The notes beneath the pieces are model-generated. The model saw only the letters and a list, made by a program, of their open reading frames with translations, was not told where the DNA came from and made no database searches. A DNA stretch of 5,814 nt from Planctomycetota bacterium (GTDB lineage: Bacteria; Planctomycetota; Phycisphaerae; WQYP01), in the NCBI GenBank assembly GCA_021805585.1, contig JAJZEY010000494.1, forward strand, positions 1 to 5,814. Direction: 5' to 3'. The stretch's first letter is position 1. Each line of letters opens with the position of its first letter. The translations under genes and the position numbers were made by a program. Positions 1 through 5,673 of this stretch are shown in pieces.

Positions 1-180
1 CTGGCCGGCCAGCCGCAGCCCCCACCAGGCCAGTGCGGCCAGCAACGTCTGCGAGCCGGCACCAAACAGCCCGGCCCAGAAGCAGACCGTGCCATATTTG
101 AATACCGCCAACCCCAGAATCGCGGTTACAATCGCCAGGCAGACCATCACCCATAACGCAATGATTTCAGATTTTTTCAA
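1..180 (-). CDS. Small membrane protein, N-terminal part only (runs off the left edge)
   Basis: The reading frame is open for 60 codons from a TTG at 178-180 to the window edge. There is an in-frame TGA at 193-195, so the start must lie after it. The TTG has a GAGG Shine-Dalgarno core (188-191) seven bases upstream, and no ATG is so well placed. The product opens with a short charged start (KKSE), then one hydrophobic helix (about residues 6-28) and a second (about 32-58) rich in Gly, Ala, Leu and Trp and ending GLRLAGQ. Each helix carries one cysteine (residues 14 and 33). I do not recognise the family. It starts 74 nt after the stop of the metal-pump gene on the same strand with no obvious terminator between, so co-transcription is likely. 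A role in metal homeostasis would be guesswork. Its C-terminus is outside the window. Confidence 0.6.
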   Translation of the reverse strand, partial: MKKSEIIALWVMVCLAIVTAILGLAVFKYGTVCFWAGLFGAGSQTLLAALAWWGLRLAGQ

Positions 181-186
181 GTGGTA

Positions 187-193
187 TCCTCTT
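187..193 (-). promoter_or_regulatory. Ribosome binding site deciding the TTG start at 180
   Basis: The minus strand reads AAGAGGA here, six bases before the TTG at 180 (seven from the GAGG core). The same frame is stopped by TGA at 193-195, so this site fixes the start of the downstream membrane-protein gene. Confidence 0.5.
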
Positions 194-254
194 CACCGTG
201 GCACGATAGCCATGCTTATTCCTGTTTTCATGTCTCCCACTCCATATGAATAAA

Positions 255-2372
255 TTACACCGGCAGCATCGCCGGGACCGGTGCGGCGGACTGACTTTCC
301 ACCGGATCGGCATTGCGGCGCGGCATGGGCCGATTGCTGACGCCCACATTGCCGGCCAGACGTACCGAATTGACGGCGATAATCACGACGGCCAGCATGT
401 GCACCAGCGCCGCGACGACCGGGTCAAACAGACCGAAGGCCGCCATGACTTCCGCCGCTCCCGCAAAAATAAGGGCAAAGAAAAGATTCTGAAAAATAGC
501 CACGCGGGTCTGTCTGGCCAGATAAATCAGGAGCGGAATTTTGGTCAGATCGTCTTTCAGCAGCACCGCGTCGGCCGCTTCAATGGCGGCTCCGGTACCA
601 TGAATGCCCATGGCAATGCCGACGGTTGCCGCCGCCAGCGAGGGGGCGTCGTTAATTCCGTCGCCGACCATCGCCACGCCGTGGCCGCCGCGCTGCAACT
701 GGCGGATGAGTTCTTCTTTCTGGCTGGGCAGCAGTTCGGCGTACACATCATCGCATCCGACCGCACGGCCGACCATCTGGGCGGTTTTACGCCGATCGCC
801 GGTCATCATGACTATTTTCTTCACGCCCAGCCCACGCAACCGTTTAATGGTGCGGCGGGCTTCCGGGCGAATTTCGTCGGTCATGCAGATTGCCCCCATC
901 AGCCGATCGCCGTGGGTAAGGTACACGGGCACCAGGGGCACTTCAGAATTAATATCTTCCAGTCCGGTAGCCTGTGCGGCCAAATCTCCGGATAAAATCT
1001 TGACCGAACCCGCCCGTGTCACCTGCCCGTGAATGGTCGATTCCACGCCCAGACCTTCCAACACGGTCACATCCGCGGCTTCGTGGAAATCAATATTGCG
1101 GCCGCGTACATGCCGAATAATCGCGCTGGCCAGGGGATGCGTGCTGCGGTTTTCCACGGCGGCCAGAAGTGAAAGCAGTTCTTCTTCGGAAACGCCGGGG
1201 GAAGGGCGCACGCTTTGAACAATAAACCGGCCTGTGGTAATCGTGCCGGTTTTATCAAACACAATGGTATCCAGATTCACGGATGCTTCCACGAACGGGC
1301 CGGCTTTAATCTGAATTCCGCTTCGGCTCGCCCGCGCCAGGGCCACGACGATTGCCAATGGCGAAGCCAGCAGCATGGCGCACGGACAGCCGACCACCCA
1401 CATGGTGACCATGCGTTCCGGCACGCCACTGACCCACCAGGCCACGACCGAAACCGCCAGAATAATGGGGGTGTAAAATGCGAAAAAGCGATCCGCAGCG
1501 CGGACAATTTTGGGTTGAAACTGCTGGGCGCGGGCCACCAGGGCGATGGTCTGGCCAAGCGCGGAATTTTCGCCCACGCGGGTCACCTGTACTTCAGCGG
1601 AACCCGTCAGGTTAATGGTGCCCGCCAGCATTGCGGCTCCGACAATTTTGTCCACCGGAATGGATTCCCCGGTCACCATTGATTCATCCACGCTCGTGCT
1701 GCCGCGCAAGACGTCGCCATCGCCGGCGATGCGTTCGCCGGGCTGCACAATCAGAGTGTCGCCAACTTTTAGATCGTCGGCGGAAATTACCACGTCGGCC
1801 CCATTGCGACGGACGCGGGCGTGAATGGGTGCCAGGTTTTGCAACGCAAGAACCGCATTGCGGGCGCTTTCCGCCGCGACCGATTCAATCAACGCACCAA
1901 TTTGCAGAATAAGCGCCACCAGCCCCGCCTCAATCGGCATGTTCAGGGCAATCGCCCCGATGATGCTCATGGCGACAAGTTCGTTTACATTGGTCTGGCC
2001 GCGGGCTAAGCCTTTAATCGCCGACCAGATAATCGGTCCACCGGCAATCAGCGCCGCCAAAAGGCCCAGGCCGCGGGCAATGGCCTGTTCATCGGAAAAT
2101 TGATAAAAAATAATGGAAAGTATCAAAATCGCCACGGTAACCGGGACCAGCACGGTAAGCTGAAAATTAAGGCCCACCCCACTGTGCGTATGTCCGCCCT
2201 TGCCGTCATGTTCATGGCCACAGGCACATTCAATACCAGCCTGGTGTTTATGACCCGCGTGATCATGATCGTGTGCCTGACCGGCATGGTCATGATCATG
2301 GTTGTGCGGGTGGTCGGTAAGATTCCGGGCCGACGTGGCCGGCCGATTGACTGATTCCGCTTCGGGAGGCAT
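255..2372 (-). CDS. P1B-type heavy-metal efflux ATPase (CPC motif, His-rich N-terminus)
   Basis: This inner-membrane pump uses ATP to export a soft or transition metal ion; Zn, Cd, Co, Ni or Cu are all possible. Numbering follows the longest ORF (M1 at 2387, 710 residues). Visible parts are: a His-rich tail with 14 His in residues 26-68 plus CAC at 54-56; membrane segments at about 73-97, 102-127 (GG kink), 133-149 and 150-170; actuator TGES at 239-242; segments at about 301-320 and 325-350 with the ion-site motif CPC at 334-336; DKTGT at 378-382 (D378 is phosphorylated); the P1B HP signature at 417-418; TGD at 529-531; GDGINDAP at 575-582; and final segments at 633-676. There is no CxxC metal-binding domain, and length is normal for the family. 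The TM7/TM8 residues expected of ZntA/CadA are missing (Lys is A642, Asp is H663), so the metal is uncertain. An AGGAG five bases before the ATG at 2372 favours that start (705 residues) over 2387. A 74-nt gap precedes the next gene. Confidence 0.95.
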   Translation of the reverse strand: MPPEAESVNRPATSARNLTDHPHNHDHDHAGQAHDHDHAGHKHQAGIECACGHEHDGKGGHTHSGVGLNFQLTVLVPVTVAILILSIIFYQFSDEQAIARGLGLLAALIAGGPIIWSAIKGLARGQTNVNELVAMSIIGAIALNMPIEAGLVALILQIGALIESVAAESARNAVLALQNLAPIHARVRRNGADVVISADDLKVGDTLIVQPGERIAGDGDVLRGSTSVDESMVTGESIPVDKIVGAAMLAGTINLTGSAEVQVTRVGENSALGQTIALVARAQQFQPKIVRAADRFFAFYTPIILAVSVVAWWVSGVPERMVTMWVVGCPCAMLLASPLAIVVALARASRSGIQIKAGPFVEASVNLDTIVFDKTGTITTGRFIVQSVRPSPGVSEEELLSLLAAVENRSTHPLASAIIRHVRGRNIDFHEAADVTVLEGLGVESTIHGQVTRAGSVKILSGDLAAQATGLEDINSEVPLVPVYLTHGDRLMGAICMTDEIRPEARRTIKRLRGLGVKKIVMMTGDRRKTAQMVGRAVGCDDVYAELLPSQKEELIRQLQRGGHGVAMVGDGINDAPSLAAATVGIAMGIHGTGAAIEAADAVLLKDDLTKIPLLIYLARQTRVAIFQNLFFALIFAGAAEVMAAFGLFDPVVAALVHMLAVVIIAVNSVRLAGNVGVSNRPMPRRNADPVESQSAAPVPAMLPV

Positions 2373-2377
2373 CATGG

Positions 2378-2382
2378 CTCCT
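2378..2382 (-). promoter_or_regulatory. Ribosome binding site of the metal ATPase gene
   Basis: AGGAG on the minus strand lies five bases before the ATG at 2372 and only two before the adjacent ATG at 2375. It is inside the longest ORF, which begins at 2387. The ATG at 2387 has no good Shine-Dalgarno, so 2372 is the better start. Confidence 0.55.
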
Positions 2383-2424
2383 GTCATCCATTTAAACTCG
2401 CTATTAATTGGGCATTGCCGGTTA

Positions 2425-2594
2425 AGACAGTGCCGCCATCAACCGCCTTGCGGTTGCCTGTCTCTCTTTTCCCGTGCGGACCGGGGCTTATTTCCGCCCG
2501 CTTACCCGTTTTATCGGCACTTGGACGGGAAATGCTCAAATAGAACCGCCTGCGCCGATGATGATACGCCCCGATTCACGGATTAGTTCGGCGC
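2425..2594 (-). ncRNA. Candidate structured 5' leader of the metal ATPase mRNA
   Basis: Read as minus-strand RNA, three stem domains follow one another. P1 pairs GCGCCGA (2588-2594) with TCGGCGC (2552-2558), 7 bp with a 29-nt loop. P2 pairs TTTCCCGT (2525-2532) with ACGGGAAA (2468-2475), 8 bp, and encloses P3, GCGGGC (2496-2501) with GTCCGC (2476-2481), which has one G-U pair and abuts P2. P4 pairs AGACAG (2458-2463) with CTGTCT (2425-2430) and encloses P5, CAACCGC (2450-2456) with GCGGTTG (2440-2446), loop AAG. A rival pairing exists: CCCGT at 2525-2529 can also pair with ACGGG at 2505-2509. The start expected from the promoter falls at the first base of P1. About 40 less structured bases separate the last stem from the ribosome site. 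I match no known riboswitch with confidence. Chance stems of 7-8 bp are not rare in GC-rich DNA, so this stays a hypothesis. Confidence 0.35.
2440..2456. repeat. Perfect 7-bp hairpin with 3-nt loop
   Basis: On the plus strand CAACCGC, loop CTT, GCGGTTG. It is the strongest local hairpin in the gap. On the plus strand, with the flanking AGACAG/CTGTCT stem, it is followed by CTCTTTT, which resembles a weak terminator, but no plus-strand gene precedes it. On the minus strand it is the inner stem of the ATPase leader. Confidence 0.6.
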
Positions 2595-2600
2595 TTATCC

Positions 2601-2629
2601 ATATTAGGGCTTCATGCCGAGGTTGTCAG
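2601..2629 (-). promoter_or_regulatory. Candidate sigma70-like promoter of the metal ATPase
   Basis: On the minus strand the -35 box is CTGACA (2624-2629, 5 of 6 to TTGACA). A 17-bp spacer follows, then -10 TAATAT (2601-2606, 4 of 6 to TATAAT). Transcription would start near 2594, giving a leader of about 220 nt to the ATG at 2372. It gives the pump its own promoter, separate from the galactosidase gene. No dyad operator of MerR or ArsR type is evident across the boxes. Confidence 0.45.
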
Positions 2630-2668
2630 GTTGTACCGCATTCGCGGGTCAATGAAAAGACCTGAAGT

Positions 2669-2690
2669 AAAAATTTTTCGCCTATGCGAA
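2669..2690 (-). terminator. Weak terminator-like hairpin downstream of GH35
   Basis: On the minus strand TTCGC, loop ATAG, GCGAA, then AAA and a run of five T (complement of 2669-2673). The stem is only 5 bp and the T run is offset by three A, so efficiency is doubtful. It lies about 90 nt after the GH35 stop and before the pump promoter, which is where a terminator would be expected. Confidence 0.25.
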
Positions 2691-2739
2691 CAGTGCGCAA
2701 TGGGCGGTCATAACGCGGGTGGCCATCCATTCACCCGAA

Positions 2740-2762
2740 AGCCGATTGGACTGCGATTCGGC
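2740..2762 (-). repeat. Inverted repeat just after the GH35 stop
   Basis: AGCCGA and TCGGCT form a perfect 6-bp stem with an 11-nt loop, about 20 nt after the GH35 stop codon. On the minus strand it is followed by only two to three T, so it may stabilise the 3' end of the mRNA rather than terminate transcription. It could also be chance. Confidence 0.3.
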
Positions 2763-2781
2763 TATGCGATTCAAACCAAGG

Positions 2782-5511
2782 TCAGTGGGTGGTGTTTGCC
2801 GCACCGGTGCTTCCGTAAACAACGTGCCGGCGCGAGGCGGGCAATTCGGCCACAAGTTTCGTGGCCGCCGGCGATCCCCCGGCATCATCCAGAATAATGA
2901 CGGTGTTCTTACCTTTCTTCAGCCAGCAGCTTGGCAGGTAAAGTCCCATCGGCATGTTAAAGTCAGGATAACGCCCCAGGTTATGGCCATTAAGATACAT
3001 ATAGCCTGTACTTAATGTTCCAGGATCAACCCGCAGCACGGTATGAATTCCCCCCACATTCGGCATCCATTGAAACTGTGCACGGTAAAAGCAGACAATA
3101 CCCGGCGGGCCACCCGACGTTTGCCAGCCGGAAGCCGGATTCACCGGTCCCATTCCACCGTGCATTCGCCACGGACCAAGCGTGCGCGTAACCATTGCCA
3201 GAGCGGGCTTTGCCCCACCGCCAGCGGCCACGGCCGCAGGCTGGTTAGCGTCCGCAGGCAGGCGGATGCGGACATTTCGCCACAGACCTTTGCGATCGGC
3301 ATTGCGGAAATCGCCGATAATGCTGAAAAGCTTGCTGCGGGCCTCGGCAATGGTAAGAATCGCCAGCGTGTTGCCGCCGGAATTCAGATGCACGGGCAGT
3401 TGATCGGGATTGCCATAGGCCAGAATTTTTCCATTGAGAAAAATCGCGGCGTGATCTCTTAAATGCGGCAGCAGCAGCGTACCGGATTCGGCGTGGTTCA
3501 GTTGAATGGTGGTGCGGTACCATTCGTAATCGCCGGGGTAATCAGGGTAACCCATTTGGCGAGGCTGAACTGTTTTCGTCCAGTGCTGATCGTTGCAGGC
3601 CGGCTGCGCGGGTGCGTCGGCAAGTCGAACCTGCCACGGGCCAAGCCGCGGCACAACCGGGTCGGTCGGCGGGTTATGACGTTGCGGATCGGCTGCATAG
3701 GTTGCCAGCAAACCCGTGGATCCAATCACTTCCACCGGCGCGGGCTTATGGTTCAGCGGCCAATCTGTTTGCAGCGTAAATCCCTTAGCGGACGGCTGAG
3801 CGGATGGTTCAATGGCTTTCAAATAAGCCGGTCCCACCACCACAAGCCGCCGCCCGCCGGCGCGAACAAACCAGGTGTTGTTGGCCATGGATTTGGATTC
3901 AGCAATCACCTGAAAAACGCCGCGCGAAGTCACCAGACGGAAAATTTGCGGCGCGGCTTTGGCAAACCACACGCGCAGTGAATAGTGGCCCGGGCTTCCC
4001 GCCTCCGGAAAGAATCTGCCGGATTGCGAAAGCACTTTTGCATCCGCCGCCAATTGAATCCGCAGCATTCCCGCGGCACCCGAATCGCCGTACATGACCA
4101 GCGTGCGGGTGTTACCCATTTTCCGGATGCCGAGAATTTGGGTTGCAGCCTCCTGGATCTTTAACCATCCGGATGGGGCGAAGTTTAAAACGACCGGAAC
4201 GGTCTGCCCGGGATTAATCGTCAGCGGGCAGCCGCCAGGCACCTTGGCCACCACGCGACGGTCCCCCGGATTCATCAGAAACACAAGAGTTCCAGCCGGA
4301 CTTTTGCGGGCATAAACCCGAATATGTCCCGTGGTGGATTTGATAAAGGCTTGATACGCATCCGTCGCATTGTGGCTTTTTTCCAGGATAGCGGCGAATG
4401 ACCGGGCGAAAAAGTTCGCCCGCTTGTACTGATAATAGGAACTTCGCAAGTCGCCGGCTTGCCCGATTGGGGCACCAAATGCGTAGCTTGCCCGCACGGA
4501 TCGACAGTTCCAGTGCGAAAAATTTGTGCCGCCAACCGCCATAAACACGTTGTATCCGCTGCCGCCAAACGAAATAACCCGCCAGATCGACTGCGTGACC
4601 AGGCGACGGATGACGGGATTGGTGTTGCGATAGGCATTAAACCAGCCGCTCCACATTTCCGTGGTAAACCAGGGCGTGGTGCGTCCGGCATTGCCGAACG
4701 GCTGATTTCCCGCCGGATTAAAGCCTTGATTGAGTCCGCTGAAAAAAAATGGAACATTAATTCCCCTGGCTATCGCAATCGCGTGCAGCCAGCGCAGGTA
4801 CTGATTGTTAAGCACCGCACCCCAGCCCGGAAAATATTCGTTTTCCAACTGCACCAGCACCACCGGTCCGCCATGGGTGATCTGGTTTTTGGCGATCATC
4901 GGAAGCAGGCGGTCAAAATAGGGTTTAAGGGCTTTAAGAAAAGGCTTATTGTAGCTGCGCACGGCCATGCCGGGAATAAACCGCAACCAGTTGGGCAGGC
5001 CGCCGTTGGCCCATTCACCGTTGTTATACGGGCCGATGCGCAGCAGCGCGTACATGTGCATTTTTTTTACCAGAGCCAGAAAAGCGTTAAGGTTCCGCCG
5101 GCCCGTAAAACGGTAGTCGCCCTTGCGCGGTTCCTGAAAGGACCAGAAGATATAGGTTGAAACGGTGTTAAAGCCGGCGCGTTTCATGCGCGTCAGGCGA
5201 TCCGCCCATAAGGCCCGCGGCACGCGCGCGTAATGCAGCGACCCGGAGGCAATGAAGGTTCGCTTTCCGTTAAGCACGAATCCCTGACCATCCACCCGTA
5301 TCGACTTGGCGACCGCGGCAGGCGGGGGAAACATCAGGTCATTGTTATCCGCAAAAGCTCGCGATTGCGAAAAAAGTGTCGCCAGCAGTATCAGCCCCAG
5401 GCCGATGCCGCCCAACCGGGTTTGACGCAATCCCCCGGCGACGATCCCTTGATTCTTTGGATAAATAGCGCTGTTTATCTGAAATAAACACAAAAACAGA
5501 CTCTGCCGCAT
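2782..5511 (-). CDS. Exported glycoside hydrolase family 35 beta-galactosidase
   Basis: This retaining glycosidase should remove terminal beta-D-galactose from oligo- or polysaccharides in the periplasm or outside the cell. Numbering follows the longest ORF (M1 at 5595, 937 residues). An export signal (about 57-82, hydrophobic core GLGLILLATLF, likely cleavage after SRAFA) precedes the catalytic barrel at about 96-405. The barrel shows GSLHYARVP at 118-126, FWSFQEP at 150-156, RIGPYNNGEW at 186-195, GGLPNWL, GGPVVLVQLENEY at 242-254 (acid/base E253), TTEMWSGWF at 311-319 (nucleophile E313) and GGTNF at 355-359. A middle region of about 410-645 follows, then two beta-sandwich modules, each opening with LGPW (651 and 806) and the second carrying the family's YLNGHNLGRYP. 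No anchor is seen at the C-terminus. I chose ATG 5511 (M29, CAGG five bases upstream); TTG 5430 (residue 56) would give a more classical signal peptide. The true polysaccharide substrate cannot be told. Confidence 0.93.
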   Translation of the reverse strand: MRQSLFLCLFQINSAIYPKNQGIVAGGLRQTRLGGIGLGLILLATLFSQSRAFADNNDLMFPPPAAVAKSIRVDGQGFVLNGKRTFIASGSLHYARVPRALWADRLTRMKRAGFNTVSTYIFWSFQEPRKGDYRFTGRRNLNAFLALVKKMHMYALLRIGPYNNGEWANGGLPNWLRFIPGMAVRSYNKPFLKALKPYFDRLLPMIAKNQITHGGPVVLVQLENEYFPGWGAVLNNQYLRWLHAIAIARGINVPFFFSGLNQGFNPAGNQPFGNAGRTTPWFTTEMWSGWFNAYRNTNPVIRRLVTQSIWRVISFGGSGYNVFMAVGGTNFSHWNCRSVRASYAFGAPIGQAGDLRSSYYQYKRANFFARSFAAILEKSHNATDAYQAFIKSTTGHIRVYARKSPAGTLVFLMNPGDRRVVAKVPGGCPLTINPGQTVPVVLNFAPSGWLKIQEAATQILGIRKMGNTRTLVMYGDSGAAGMLRIQLAADAKVLSQSGRFFPEAGSPGHYSLRVWFAKAAPQIFRLVTSRGVFQVIAESKSMANNTWFVRAGGRRLVVVGPAYLKAIEPSAQPSAKGFTLQTDWPLNHKPAPVEVIGSTGLLATYAADPQRHNPPTDPVVPRLGPWQVRLADAPAQPACNDQHWTKTVQPRQMGYPDYPGDYEWYRTTIQLNHAESGTLLLPHLRDHAAIFLNGKILAYGNPDQLPVHLNSGGNTLAILTIAEARSKLFSIIGDFRNADRKGLWRNVRIRLPADANQPAAVAAGGGAKPALAMVTRTLGPWRMHGGMGPVNPASGWQTSGGPPGIVCFYRAQFQWMPNVGGIHTVLRVDPGTLSTGYMYLNGHNLGRYPDFNMPMGLYLPSCWLKKGKNTVIILDDAGGSPAATKLVAELPASRRHVVYGSTGAANTTH
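5472..5490. repeat. AT-rich operator-like perfect inverted repeat
   Basis: TGTTTAT, five-base gap CTGAA, ATAAACA: a perfect 7-bp half-site palindrome of the size bound by a dimeric repressor. It lies about 105-125 nt downstream of the likely transcription start of the GH35 gene, and just upstream of the alternative TTG start at 5430. It could be a binding site for a sugar-responsive regulator or an RNA hairpin. No regulator is identified. Confidence 0.4.
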
Positions 5512-5602
5512 GAAAACCTGCCAATACAACATCAAAACTCGTGCAACACTTCTTCTGGTTAAACGAATAGACCGCGAAAAAGTTACCGCGTTCATCTGAC
5601 AT

Positions 5603-5631
5603 ATTATAGTATCCCGTGAACGCTGAATCGA
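5603..5631 (-). promoter_or_regulatory. Candidate promoter of the GH35 gene
   Basis: On the minus strand a perfect TATAAT (-10) is the complement of 5603-5608. The best 17-bp-spaced -35 is TCGATT (5626-5631), only 3 of 6 to consensus, which suggests activator dependence. Transcription would start near 5595, exactly at the first ATG of the longest GH35 ORF, so that ATG would be leaderless and a downstream start is more likely. Confidence 0.45.
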
Positions 5632-5650
5632 CAGGGTTCGGCTGGTGGAG

Positions 5651-5673
5651 CACTCCGCATGAATCTGCGGGTG
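5651..5673. repeat. Inverted repeat upstream of the GH35 promoter
   Basis: On the plus strand CAC, t, CCGCA, spacer TGAATC, TGCGG, GTG: eight paired bases with one extra T. It sits about 55-77 bp upstream of the predicted transcription start, a common place for an activator site. It could also be a hairpin at the end of an upstream transcript, though no T run follows on either strand. Confidence 0.35.

Larger units (their letters stand above)
2388..2781. other. 394-nt intergenic region between GH35 and the metal ATPase; no gene seen
   Basis: Every frame on both strands is short here or runs into a neighbouring gene in a different frame, and none has a recognisable protein or a good ribosome site. 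In minus-strand order the gap holds two weak hairpins after the GH35 stop (2740-2762 and 2669-2690), a promoter candidate at 2601-2629, and a stem-rich leader from about 2594 to 2425. These are listed separately. A tandem pair of TGCGATTC (2752-2759 and 2765-2772) lies just after the GH35 stop and has no clear meaning. Confidence 0.6.

Noticed and set aside
246..995. 249-codon plus-strand ORF rich in His, Gly, Gln and Arg
   Set aside because: It is wholly antisense to the end of the metal ATPase, whose motifs prove the minus-strand frame. The composition is that of a shadow frame, and there is no ribosome site.
2462..2470. CTCTCTTTT after a hairpin, read as a plus-strand terminator
   Set aside because: No plus-strand gene lies upstream of it, and the T run is interrupted. 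The hairpin is better considered part of the ATPase leader.
2752..2772. Two copies of TGCGATTC 13 bp apart
   Set aside because: An 8-bp direct repeat in a single pair is well within chance, with no flanking structure suggesting an array or insertion scar.
2631..2897. 88-codon plus-strand ORF in the gap between the two large genes
   Set aside because: A third of it is antisense to the GH35 C-terminus. It is Arg/Pro/His-rich and has no ribosome site.
3463..3981. 172-codon plus-strand ORF
   Set aside because: It is antisense to the GH35 middle region and first beta-sandwich. Its length is explained by the GC-rich codon pattern of the true gene.
4459..5160. 233-codon plus-strand ORF
   Set aside because: It is antisense to the GH35 catalytic domain, including both catalytic glutamate codons' neighbourhood. 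It has no recognisable domain.
5345..5653. 102-codon minus-strand ORF overlapping the GH35 start in another frame
   Set aside because: It starts at a GTG upstream of the likely transcription start, has no ribosome site, and overlaps the GH35 signal-peptide codons.
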